Positions 32,457-40,925 of a stretch of DNA of 64,000 bases are shown here, piece after piece. Both the position numbers and the translations under genes were made by a program. This DNA is from Alcanivorax hongdengensis A-11-3. Its GTDB lineage: Bacteria; Pseudomonadota; Gammaproteobacteria; Pseudomonadales; Alcanivoracaceae. The notes under the pieces were generated by a model. That model searched no databases, was not told the origin of the DNA, and saw only the letters and a program-made list of their open reading frames with translations. Each line of letters opens with the position of its first letter. Position 1 is the first letter of the stretch. The stretch lies in contig NZ_AMRJ01000009.1 of the NCBI RefSeq assembly GCF_000300995.1, positions 45,738 to 109,737 of the forward strand. Reading direction: 5' to 3'.

Positions 32457-33545
32457 TTATCCCCCAAATATCCGGTGTGTAAAGTCACGAACGTCCCAGA
32501 GCTTCTGGTTGGGTAAGGACAACCATCCAGAGTGCCGCTTGTTATAAATTCGGGAGCCATCACCATCTTCTTCTTTGCAGACTAACCAGAGGTTATCTGC
32601 CTCTTCAAGCAATGACTCTATTCGTGGGTTGCAGTCTCGCGTCACAATCAGTCCTTGACTGGACTGGGTGACAAGCTTTCGTTTCATGTATTCCTCAAGG
32701 TGGCTGTCATTGAAGCCGTAACCGAGGAATAGAAAATGCGTGGCGCTCTCTACGGCATCATCTGCAAACTGGAGCAGCTCACGTCGGTATCGCTGAAGCG
32801 CCTGGTATTTCGATAGTCCTGGCGTAATCATCACACGCTCAGCGAAACCAGGCGGGCTCCACATCCAGGCGTTGTTCTCGATGACAGTTCCTCGATGTAG
32901 AAAGTAGTTTAGCGAGCCATGCACCTTATAAAGGCGGATATGCTTTCTGTGCCGAAACAAGGTTTTGATCTTGGTGCCTTGGCGTGTTTTATAGGGAGAG
33001 AGCAATGCTCGGTCTATGGCGCTCCAGTCTTCTTTTCGCTCGACGCCACCAAATAAGCCATTCGTATAGGGCATGGCGGAGTAATCACAGGAATATTCGA
33101 ATAGCATGTCGTAGTTTGGCGTCAGCACATGCAGAATTGGATCGCTATCAGGTAGCGTTGCGAGCAACCGGTTTAACAAGCTGATTGCTGGCCACTCCGT
33201 GGTCCCCTGCGCTATGGCATAGGCGAATTTCTTATCTAGACTGGCGACAAATTCACCTGTAATGGCGGCCACCATTTTCAGCAAATCGTGGTTACTCACC
33301 GAATCCAGCGCGCCTTCCAGGTCGCCGCCTTGTTGAAGGTGCTCCACAACTGCGTTCCACTCTTCGCACTGAACGGCGTTGAGTGTTTGGTGCTGCATCT
33401 GCTCAATGAGGGCGTCCCTCAGCGCGGGCATACCAAACCCCAGATCCAAGGCGCAGGACATGCCTGTGCCGAAGAAGACGAACGGCTTGCCTCGGAAGAA
33501 GTCACGAATGGCTTCGACCGCTGCTTCTTCAGTTAAAGGTGGCAT
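32457..33545 (-). CDS. SIR2-family NADase-like defence effector
   Basis: A 362-residue SIR2-fold protein. NAD-binding FFGTGMSCALDLGFGMP (24-40), the TPNYD variant of the TxN-D motif with the catalytic asparagine (142-146), VHGSLNY with the catalytic histidine (208-214) and FLFLGYGFNDSHLEEY (271-286) are present, so the active site looks intact. SIR2 effectors deplete NAD+ during phage infection. It precedes herA, the Nezha pairing. ATG 33545 is chosen; TTG at 33560 would add five residues. Confidence 0.88.
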   Translation of the reverse strand: MPPLTEEAAVEAIRDFFRGKPFVFFGTGMSCALDLGFGMPALRDALIEQMQHQTLNAVQCEEWNAVVEHLQQGGDLEGALDSVSNHDLLKMVAAITGEFVASLDKKFAYAIAQGTTEWPAISLLNRLLATLPDSDPILHVLTPNYDMLFEYSCDYSAMPYTNGLFGGVERKEDWSAIDRALLSPYKTRQGTKIKTLFRHRKHIRLYKVHGSLNYFLHRGTVIENNAWMWSPPGFAERVMITPGLSKYQALQRYRRELLQFADDAVESATHFLFLGYGFNDSHLEEYMKRKLVTQSSQGLIVTRDCNPRIESLLEEADNLWLVCKEEDGDGSRIYNKRHSGWLSLPNQKLWDVRDFTHRIFGG

Positions 33546-33604
33546 CACGTCCGTTATCAATTCAGCTGCCTGCTTCTAATAGATTCACTGGGTCACCGTC
33601 CTGC

Positions 33605-35560
33605 TTAGGCCAAAAAGCTATTCAGCGCTTTGAAGACTTTCTCAAAGCGATCCAATGTTCCGGTAACTGAATCGTCTTCCCCATCAAGAATCTGAGGGTT
33701 TCTCAAAAGATATTCAGCGGGAACATAATGACCGAAGTCTGGAGTGTCAGCCGGTAGCGTTCGACATAGCGCCTCCACCTGCTTGACGATGCGGCAGGTT
33801 TTCTCATCGGCGGCACTGGCTTTTTCGACTGTAATCTCACCGTCCTTGAGCCCAAGTGCTTGGTTGGCCAGAGCACAATAGAAGGCGCTGTCGAATAAGT
33901 CCTCGATATCGCTTTCAGGCTTTTCTGTGAAATCAGATGCTGTGAGCACTCTTTCGGATTTCAAGATCTGACTTTGACGCAGTCTCTCGACTTTGCTTTT
34001 GTCACCTTTCCCGTAATCACACAACACGGCCATGTTGAGATTGTTGCCGCTGAAGAGCGAGGAGAAAGACCAGACTTTATCCAGCCCACCGGTGGGGCAG
34101 ATGGTCCAGCGCTCATCCAAGCCAGTTCTTCCCCTGGCTTGCAATGCTCTCGACACAACTTGTAGATAAACAACGTCGGACGGCCCTTCTACCAACAGGC
34201 AGTTTTGGCCAACAAAGAGAGACTGGGTGATTTCGTAGCCGAGGTGAGCTTGCAACGGGAAAAGCGTGTCCTTATCAACAGAGAGGACGTCGGCGGAAAC
34301 TTTTGTTCCTTTTACCACCGGGCGACGTGGATCGTGGTAGTCGACAACATCTTCGACGACACGCACATCTTCCAAACGCTGAGCGGGCACCATAAAGGGG
34401 GAGTGCGTGGTATAGATAACCTGGTGCTCAGGCAGAATCCGCTCTTCGATATACCGAAGAAGATCGGATTGCGCCTTACCGTGCAGAGTCAGACCCGGCT
34501 CATCAAGTAGGATGATCGCCTTGCCAGCAGACTTTTTGAGTTGCTTGAACTGCGCCAGAAAGGAGAAGAACCAGACAAAACCGGCGCTTCGTTCGGACAG
34601 AGGAACAGTCACGCGGTGGTGCTTGTTCTCTATTCGGATTTTGGCGATTTTCCCGCTGTTGAACGGAGGCTTATCTTGAGGTCTCCCCTCGTTGATCTCA
34701 ATTTTGATAGCCAAGGCGTCGTTCTGGCTCCAGAACTCAAAGATTTCATCAGTGATGTCGTTGGACGCCCCTTCGCACTGTGCTACCAGTTCCTCGTGCT
34801 TTGCAGCATCACGCAGCTCTTCTATGGTCGTGCCCGCATACTCTAGGAAGTCGAGAAAGATCTTGTCTCCGGAGCTGATCTTTCCATGCTTCTTGTCCTC
34901 TGCGAGTTGGTTCAGGGAAATTTCGCCTGACATCCTTTCAAAGTGAGAGGTATAGAAGAAGGTAGGCTTTCGCTCATTGAGGAGATCGATAGCTGCAAGC
35001 ACAGGACTTCCGTCACGGAATTTCTCGATGGCTTGCATAAGCGCAGTTTGGGCTTCCGTCCGTTCAGGAAGGCCTTTGAGTGTGGTTAAAGCATCCTTTA
35101 CTGTTTTGACCTGTTTCAGATCACCCTTGTCTTTGACATTCAAGCCGTGGCGTGCCTGGAGCTTGCTGATGCATTCCTTCTCGTTGACACGAATCGTCCA
35201 AGTATTCCCGCGACCAATATGGCTGGTGATGATGATTTCGTTGCTCTCAAGAACATCTGCGCCTAGAAGGTCCTCCAGGGCTTCGGTGTCATCGTCTTCC
35301 AGTTGCCACCAACTTTGCGCGACCGGAGACACTTCTTTGGGGTGGCGTTCCTGGAATTTGCTTAAATACCGCCGTGGGTAGTCTCGCGTTTTGTCATACT
35401 CATAATCATCATCAGAAGGGGCAATGCCTTGGATAGCATTCAAGATCGCTGTCTTTCCCGCCTCGTTCTTGCCGACAAGGCATGTCAAAGCGCCGACATG
35501 AAATTCGCCGCTGTCTTCGACAGATCGAAAGTTGGTGACTTGAACTTTTGTTAGCTTCAT
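33605..35560 (-). CDS. OLD-family ATP-dependent nuclease (ABC ATPase plus TOPRIM)
   Basis: A 651-residue overcoming-lysogenisation-defect (OLD) protein. The N-terminal ABC ATPase begins with MKLTKVQVTNFRSVEDSG and has Walker A VGKNEAGKTAIL (29-40), a signature-like LSERSAGFVWFF, Walker B AIILLDEPGLTLHG and the H-loop TTHSPFM. The C-terminal TOPRIM has LLVEGPSDVVYL and a later VLCDYGKGD acidic motif. OLD proteins degrade phage DNA, either alone or in Gabija with a UvrD-like helicase, which is absent here. Gaps of 34 and 59 bases to neighbours on the same strand place it in the BREX operon. Confidence 0.9.
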   Translation of the reverse strand: MKLTKVQVTNFRSVEDSGEFHVGALTCLVGKNEAGKTAILNAIQGIAPSDDDYEYDKTRDYPRRYLSKFQERHPKEVSPVAQSWWQLEDDDTEALEDLLGADVLESNEIIITSHIGRGNTWTIRVNEKECISKLQARHGLNVKDKGDLKQVKTVKDALTTLKGLPERTEAQTALMQAIEKFRDGSPVLAAIDLLNERKPTFFYTSHFERMSGEISLNQLAEDKKHGKISSGDKIFLDFLEYAGTTIEELRDAAKHEELVAQCEGASNDITDEIFEFWSQNDALAIKIEINEGRPQDKPPFNSGKIAKIRIENKHHRVTVPLSERSAGFVWFFSFLAQFKQLKKSAGKAIILLDEPGLTLHGKAQSDLLRYIEERILPEHQVIYTTHSPFMVPAQRLEDVRVVEDVVDYHDPRRPVVKGTKVSADVLSVDKDTLFPLQAHLGYEITQSLFVGQNCLLVEGPSDVVYLQVVSRALQARGRTGLDERWTICPTGGLDKVWSFSSLFSGNNLNMAVLCDYGKGDKSKVERLRQSQILKSERVLTASDFTEKPESDIEDLFDSAFYCALANQALGLKDGEITVEKASAADEKTCRIVKQVEALCRTLPADTPDFGHYVPAEYLLRNPQILDGEDDSVTGTLDRFEKVFKALNSFLA

Positions 35561-35594
35561 TTTTGTTGCCCCCTATACATATTCAGTGTTGGTC

Positions 35595-38500
35595 TCACTC
35601 CACCACAAATCTCAGCTTGCTGGCGTCCTTCCCTTTGCAGCGCTCATTGATGAGGTTCTCAAAGCGTTTGCGCAGGTCGTCTGGCTTGGCCGGTGAACCA
35701 CCGCTGACCAGAGCGGTCTTGACGTCCTCCGCCGTGATCACCACCTTTTCCAAACCGGACAAAGCTTCCTGTATGGCGGCAATGAATTCCGGGGTCACGG
35801 GGTCTGGCAATGATTTCGCTTTCAGGAAACTTTCAACCAGCGTGCGTTGCTTATCCTTCAGCAGCTCGAAATTGGCCTGAATGATCGGATCTTCCAAACT
35901 GTCGAGAAGCGCTTGCTGCCAGCTATCCAGCAGTTGATCCAGCTCGTCGTCCAATGCCTTGAGCACATTGGTGGCGGGAATCCAGTCACTCTGTTCGTTG
36001 GCGGGACGAAAACCACAGTGTGGGCACACCGGGTTTGTGTTCAGTTCAGACTCCACCAGGGCGGCACAACTCTTGAGCTTGTCCAGCTTGTCGTCAAAGG
36101 TTGTGAGTTGGCTGGGGTGCAGCAGTGATATGCCCGCCAGGGCGCGCAAGGTGGCCATCCGTGGGTCTTTGCGCAACGCCGTCTTGGTCTTGTCTTCCGC
36201 TACACCCAGGCGCGCCTTGCTGTGGTCTGCCACATAGGCGTGGATGTAGTCCTTTTTCAGAGCGGCCAGGCGCTGGCGGTATTCAGCGGCGTGCTGAGCG
36301 CCGTGATCCTGAATGAGCTTGCTAAGGATTTCCTTGCGCGCAGTTTGGGTCTGCTGAACCCAGGGGTGGTCCGGTGCCAGCACCATCTCGGCCTGGCTCA
36401 GATAGGTGGCGGTGGAGCCCAACTCAGCCACCAGATCGCGCAGCTTTTCAACCGAGGCCAGTACGTCGAAGTTCTTCTTCTGGGTATCGATGTCTGCCTG
36501 GGTAATGCGTAGATTCTTGAGCTTGCCCACTGTGTTGTAGGGCGACAGGCTTTCCAGGAAGCCTTTCAGGGCTTCCAGTCGTGATCGTCTATCGCTCAAT
36601 TCTTCTTCCCGCAGGAGTGGTTGTCCCCACAGGCTGAGGCGGTTTTGCAGGTCGGTGCCAATCGTCAGTACGCGCTGTACTTGCTGAGCCACAGCGTCGA
36701 GAAGGTTCTTGACTGGCTCTTCCTTACCTTGGGTTGCCATCTGAGCCAGACCGGGTTGCAGCCCCAGCAATTCAAACAGGGATCGAAGCACCGCGACATT
36801 GATTTCTTTGGGTGCTTCGACATGCTTGAAGTGCGTAAGGTCATCCATGCCTCGCTCGACCAACAGAGAGATCTTGCCGGAGTCGATCTTGTCTCCAGTA
36901 ACCGCCAGTACGATGTCACCGGAATAGACGAGCCCGCCCAATACGGCGGCCAGCAGATCAGGTTCCAGTCGGAAGCGAACCGGTGCGAAATATTCCACCT
37001 CGCTGGCACCGCTGATCAGTTCGCTGCGGTTGAGTACCTGACCATGGCCTTTCGCTTGCAAGCGAGCGAGTACTTCTTGGGCATATTTGGAGCGAGTCGG
37101 CTCGATACGGTCGCCATCAAGCATTTCCAAGGCGTCCAGGATGGCGACGGCATCCTTGGTACGGGTGCCTCCCGCCAGGGTCTTGAGCGTATTGTTGATG
37201 AGCTGTTTGCGGTTGGATTCGGTGACCAGCACGGAAAATGTCGGGTATTCCGGTGCGAGATCCGCGAAATGAGTGCCAAGGGCCAGACCAGAAGTGACAT
37301 TGACGATGTCACGGAAGTTGGCGCGTTCATCGGGGCCGAGGCGTAGCTTGTCGCGCATCGATACCCCTTTTGCCCAGTCCTGAAGTCTTTTGGCTTTACC
37401 CTGATAAGTGACTTCGAAGGCGCTCATCTGCTTGTCTTGCAGCCACTTGCTCATGTCGCGCAACGCGTCTTTGGTCTTGTCCAGATAGACTGACTTGGCA
37501 GCACCACTGGCAGTTGATGCCAGCTCTTGCGCTGCGGCATAGAACGACAAGTAGCGACGCATGTCTGCATCTGGATCTTTCAGGCGGAAGAACACTTCGT
37601 CGGCCTTAGCTTCATCACGAAAGCGTGGCGGCTCGAAGGGCTGAATGAAGTAGACGTAGAAGTCGCGTTCGGGCTGGGCAGTTGGACGATCATTGGGCGC
37701 GCCGAGGAACAGGTAGCCGTTACGTTCTACTCGGCGATCCTGCCATTCAACCTGGTGTTGCCAGATTTTGTAGCCCGTGACATAGGCGTGATCGTCAGTG
37801 CATTCCATGAGCTGCATGAGCGCGCTGTAATAAGCTCGGTCCAGCGCGTCGTCAGACAGCGCTTCGGCGCGCTTTTCGATCTGAGCGTCATAGTCCACGT
37901 CCTTCTTCAGGTCGAGGTAATACTGCTCGGTATCCGGGGCTTTGGAAATGAACTGCCCGTTGACGGTTTTTACAATCTCGCGCAGCGTGGTCTGTACGGC
38001 TGTCAGCAAGTCATCGGAGGGCTCGCCGCCCAGGTCTTCAATGCCTGGCTGATACAGGCATAAGGTATCGCGCAGCTCTTCCGCCGTTGGGCCAACCGGG
38101 ACATAGATGTCGCCGCCGGTGGTAAGGCGGTGTACCGAAAGCCCGTTGATGGCGCGAATGGCCATGGCCTTGTAGGCGGGGCGTGTGAATGCCTTTTGTA
38201 CACGTTCACCAAGGACTTCAGCTACTTTCAGCACTGGCCCTATGTTGGGGTCGGATCGCAGTACGGAGTTATCAGTGATCGTTTTCCAGAACTGATCAAA
38301 GCCGATCAGACCGGGGCGATCTTCTGGTACTGGGCTCTCCAGGATGGCCTGGATTTGATCGCGCAGGGTTACCAGTGCGCCGCGCTTCTCGGTGAACACC
38401 AGGCGCTCGAAGGTGCCAATATAGTCTGGGTGCACAGGGAACAGACGAACGTACTCGTCCATCCGCTCGTTCATGTTGCTGTAAAACTTGGCGAAGGGGG

Positions 38501-39320
38501 TCAGGTAGCCACGAATCTTGTGCTGCTGATCGGCAGTCTTTTTGAGCAGACGTTCAGCCACCACAAAGCTCACGTCCTGGCGAGCCAGCAGCAGTTGGGT
38601 GAAACGCTCGTTTACTCGACGCAGGCTGTCAGCCACGTGCTGGAAGCGGCTGCTATCGAAGATGGCCTCCTGCACGCCAGCTACAAAGCGGAAACGCAGG
38701 TGTTTGGTGACTTCGCCAATTTCGCGCAGGAAGGATAGGTCAAGTACCAGGTCGTGGTCTTTACGAGAGCGCAGGAATTCGAGGAACTCATCAACCACCA
38801 GCAGCACCCCCTGATTTGGATGCGCGTCGTGGAAAGCCGCCATCATTTCTTCGAATGCGGCTTTGTTGTTTACCACTTTATCTGCCGGGGGGAAGCTATA
38901 GCTGATGCCATGGTTTTCAAGGAAGGCTTCAAGCTCCTGGGTAATGATGTCTCGCAGTGACATCTGGCTTGAAATCTCGATACGGTGCACCTTGAACTTG
39001 CCGGCGATGGCCCCGGCGGCATCACGCACCTTGGGGTGGTGCAGCATGGGCACGTAGGCATCGTCTTCTGCAACTAGCGACAGCACCGACATCAGGTGTG
39101 ACTTACCGGTGCCGTAGTTGCCGACGATGAGTACGCCCTTGTGATCAACAGACTCATCGAAGGAGAGCTGGGGGATCATTTGCCCAGCGATACGGTCAGC
39201 CATGTCGTCCGAAATGACGTAAGTAGCAACGAGCTTCTTCGCCTCGTCCGGCCTGTTGGCGTCAAGGAGTTGGATGACCGATTCGATCGGTTCGAACTGG
39301 ATAAGGTCCCCGTATTGCAT
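35595..39320 (-). CDS. brxC: BREX ATPase BrxC/PglY (DUF6079)
   Basis: A 1241-residue P-loop ATPase, the BrxC/PglY component shared by BREX systems. Near the N-terminus are VIQLLDANRPDEAKKLVATYVIS, Walker A IVGNYGTGKSHLMS (65-78) and Walker B VLLVVDEFLEFLRSR (about 172-186). The long C-terminal region is helical with possible coiled coils, and ends with a zinc-ribbon half CPHCGFRP. BrxC is an AAA+-like, ORC/Cdc6-related ATPase thought to assemble on DNA with the other BREX proteins. GAGGA precedes the ATG; twelve bases follow brxF. Confidence 0.93.
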   Translation of the reverse strand: MQYGDLIQFEPIESVIQLLDANRPDEAKKLVATYVISDDMADRIAGQMIPQLSFDESVDHKGVLIVGNYGTGKSHLMSVLSLVAEDDAYVPMLHHPKVRDAAGAIAGKFKVHRIEISSQMSLRDIITQELEAFLENHGISYSFPPADKVVNNKAAFEEMMAAFHDAHPNQGVLLVVDEFLEFLRSRKDHDLVLDLSFLREIGEVTKHLRFRFVAGVQEAIFDSSRFQHVADSLRRVNERFTQLLLARQDVSFVVAERLLKKTADQQHKIRGYLTPFAKFYSNMNERMDEYVRLFPVHPDYIGTFERLVFTEKRGALVTLRDQIQAILESPVPEDRPGLIGFDQFWKTITDNSVLRSDPNIGPVLKVAEVLGERVQKAFTRPAYKAMAIRAINGLSVHRLTTGGDIYVPVGPTAEELRDTLCLYQPGIEDLGGEPSDDLLTAVQTTLREIVKTVNGQFISKAPDTEQYYLDLKKDVDYDAQIEKRAEALSDDALDRAYYSALMQLMECTDDHAYVTGYKIWQHQVEWQDRRVERNGYLFLGAPNDRPTAQPERDFYVYFIQPFEPPRFRDEAKADEVFFRLKDPDADMRRYLSFYAAAQELASTASGAAKSVYLDKTKDALRDMSKWLQDKQMSAFEVTYQGKAKRLQDWAKGVSMRDKLRLGPDERANFRDIVNVTSGLALGTHFADLAPEYPTFSVLVTESNRKQLINNTLKTLAGGTRTKDAVAILDALEMLDGDRIEPTRSKYAQEVLARLQAKGHGQVLNRSELISGASEVEYFAPVRFRLEPDLLAAVLGGLVYSGDIVLAVTGDKIDSGKISLLVERGMDDLTHFKHVEAPKEINVAVLRSLFELLGLQPGLAQMATQGKEEPVKNLLDAVAQQVQRVLTIGTDLQNRLSLWGQPLLREEELSDRRSRLEALKGFLESLSPYNTVGKLKNLRITQADIDTQKKNFDVLASVEKLRDLVAELGSTATYLSQAEMVLAPDHPWVQQTQTARKEILSKLIQDHGAQHAAEYRQRLAALKKDYIHAYVADHSKARLGVAEDKTKTALRKDPRMATLRALAGISLLHPSQLTTFDDKLDKLKSCAALVESELNTNPVCPHCGFRPANEQSDWIPATNVLKALDDELDQLLDSWQQALLDSLEDPIIQANFELLKDKQRTLVESFLKAKSLPDPVTPEFIAAIQEALSGLEKVVITAEDVKTALVSGGSPAKPDDLRKRFENLINERCKGKDASKLRFVVE

Positions 39321-39331
39321 GCGCTTCCTCT

Positions 39332-39802
39332 TTACGAATTCTTGTTAATTTCAAAAGGGACCAGGCCATCCAGGCCGTAGTCCTGATATTCCGGATGGCC
39401 CATGACGGCATAGCTCAACCGTCCTTCGAGCAGCTCTCCAGGCCACACGGCGACGATTCGCCGGGAGTGTGCATGGCGTTTCAGCAGCTCTAGTGGGTCG
39501 AGCTTCAGCGACTGATCAAACAACAGCTCGATGTTGTCGAGCAGCACCAGATCCTTGTCACAGACATAGTCGTCAGCCAGGGCTTTCAATTCTTCATTCA
39601 CCTTCAAGGGGCGTTGTCGATGGGGCAACGCTGCCAGACGCTTTCCCAGGAGCACGCCAGCGTTCAACACCTGCCCACCACGACTGTCGGCCATTTTGGC
39701 TAAAAGCGCAGTTTTCCCTGAGCCTGACTCTCCAACAAGTAGGATCAGTTTGGTCTGCAGGGCGGCTATTTCGTCGACAATTTTTCCGAGTTTCTCAAGC
39801 AT
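39332..39802 (-). CDS. brxF: BREX-3 P-loop protein BrxF
   Basis: A 156-residue ATPase with Walker A LILLVGESGSGKTALL (about 19-34) and Walker B DLVLLDNIELLF. BrxF is specific to type 3 BREX, so with the order of neighbours it defines the subtype. The ATG at 39802 is used because a G-rich ribosome site (GAGGGCGGG) precedes it; a TTG at 39814 would overlap the regulator stop. Likely acts with BrxC. Confidence 0.9.
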   Translation of the reverse strand: MLEKLGKIVDEIAALQTKLILLVGESGSGKTALLAKMADSRGGQVLNAGVLLGKRLAALPHRQRPLKVNEELKALADDYVCDKDLVLLDNIELLFDQSLKLDPLELLKRHAHSRRIVAVWPGELLEGRLSYAVMGHPEYQDYGLDGLVPFEINKNS

Positions 39803-39810
39803 GCCCGCCC

Positions 39811-40740
39811 TCAACTCAATTCACTGTGTTGCTGTCGTTGCGCATCGGGTGCGCGATACCCCGGAGCCAGCATGGCATTCTTCACCCCGTAGATGGCCAG
39901 ATGGTCCTTGAGCCATAACCGGTACTCCGGGCCGTGCAAGCTGTGATCCGGCGAACAGTCCACGCTCCACTTGCGCAGCACATAGCCCGCCATGGCCGCG
40001 CGCAGCTTCATTCGGATCATGCCGTCCTGCATGGCATAGTCCATTTCGGTGATTTCGGGATGCGGCTGGTCCGGGTGTGGCACCAGTTCCAACTCGACGA
40101 TGCGGGTCCACTGAATGTCCTGGTCGCTGCGCTCGTGGGCGGCGATGGCTTGTTCCTTGGCGTCGCTCTTGAGGCGCTCAGGACGCTTGATGCGGGTGAT
40201 GACGAAGTCCCGGAACTCTTGGGACTTGCGGTCGAAGGCACGGACATGCCAGCGCAGGCCGTTGTCGATCAAGGCGAAAGGAACAATGACTCGCTCAGTG
40301 CGGCCGCTGGATATGGAGTGGTATTCAATGTTGAGCGGATACTCCTGGTGAATCGCTCGCGTGACGTGGGCGAGGACGGCGAGGTCGGGTTGGTCCAGAC
40401 GCCAGGGGTACTCGCTGGGGACGCAGGCCTTCAGTGGCCCCGGCTCCCCATCGCCAAAGCTCTGGGTCAGCCAGGACAACACCCTCTCTGGCGGGAAGGT
40501 GAAGACCGGCCTGAAGCTTTGCCCCAGCACATAGGCCTTGGCCTTGGCGTCGTAGTCGATGTTGCCAGGTGCCAGATCCTTGTAGATACCCAGGTCCCGT
40601 GTGGCGGCTGCGGCTTGTATGCCAAAGCGAGACACCAGCTCATGCCGACGCAGGTCGCCAAAGAAGTGTACGCGCAGCTCTATGAACGCGAGGCGGTCGC
40701 GTTGCGGCTGGGTCAGGGTTGAGAGCTGCTCGTTCGGCAT
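39811..40740 (-). CDS. brxR: WYL-domain regulator, BrxR-like
   Basis: A 309-residue winged-helix plus WYL-domain protein. The N-terminal HTH reads PQRDRLAFIELRVHFFGDLRRHELVSRFG; the WYL region has PLNIEYHSISSGRTERVIVPFALIDNGLRWHVRAFDRKSQEFRDFVITRI and a C-terminal WCX part. WYL proteins of the BrxR/BrxHTH kind repress BREX operons and may sense nucleic acids or nucleotides. The ATG at 40740 is selected because a promoter (40800-40828) would make the longer 40818 start untranscribed. It is the first gene of the defence operon. Confidence 0.87.
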   Translation of the reverse strand: MPNEQLSTLTQPQRDRLAFIELRVHFFGDLRRHELVSRFGIQAAAATRDLGIYKDLAPGNIDYDAKAKAYVLGQSFRPVFTFPPERVLSWLTQSFGDGEPGPLKACVPSEYPWRLDQPDLAVLAHVTRAIHQEYPLNIEYHSISSGRTERVIVPFALIDNGLRWHVRAFDRKSQEFRDFVITRIKRPERLKSDAKEQAIAAHERSDQDIQWTRIVELELVPHPDQPHPEITEMDYAMQDGMIRMKLRAAMAGYVLRKWSVDCSPDHSLHGPEYRLWLKDHLAIYGVKNAMLAPGYRAPDAQRQQHSELS

Positions 40741-40799
40741 TCCGCTGGTCACTATGGCCTCATGCTTGTTTGTGAATGCGGGTAGTGTCTTTTGACTGG

Positions 40800-40828
40800 A
40801 GTATATGGTTTGCCCCAATCAAAGTCTA
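40800..40828 (-). promoter_or_regulatory. Candidate promoter of the BREX operon
   Basis: On the minus strand TAGACT (40828-40823) and TATACT (40805-40800) stand at 17-bp spacing, giving a leader of roughly 50 bases before the WYL regulator ATG at 40740. It is the best promoter match in this divergent region. Confidence 0.5.
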
Positions 40829-40865
40829 TCCATATCTTTTTTCTTCTATTATTATCTGCATAATG

Positions 40866-40898
40866 CAAAGCATCTGTGCATCATGGTGCGGTGCTTTG
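40866..40898. promoter_or_regulatory. Inverted repeat in the divergent BREX-ADPRG control region
   Basis: CAAAGCA (40866-40872) and TGCTTTG (40892-40898) form a perfect 7-bp inverted repeat 19 bp apart, upstream of the ADP-ribosylglycohydrolase gene. It is a candidate BrxR (WYL) operator; BrxR homologues bind spaced inverted repeats. The link is inferred. Confidence 0.4.
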
Positions 40899-40925
40899 GG
40901 GTTGGAGTGACCTAGGGAGGAAGCA

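Noticed and set aside
33605..35560. Gabija GajA
   Set aside because: Architecture is OLD-like, but there is no GajB UvrD-type helicase next to it.
21336..39802. DISARM system
   Set aside because: The helicase resembles DrmD and a methylase is present, but PglZ, BrxC and BrxF together with gene order identify type 3 BREX; no DrmA/DrmB/DrmC was seen.
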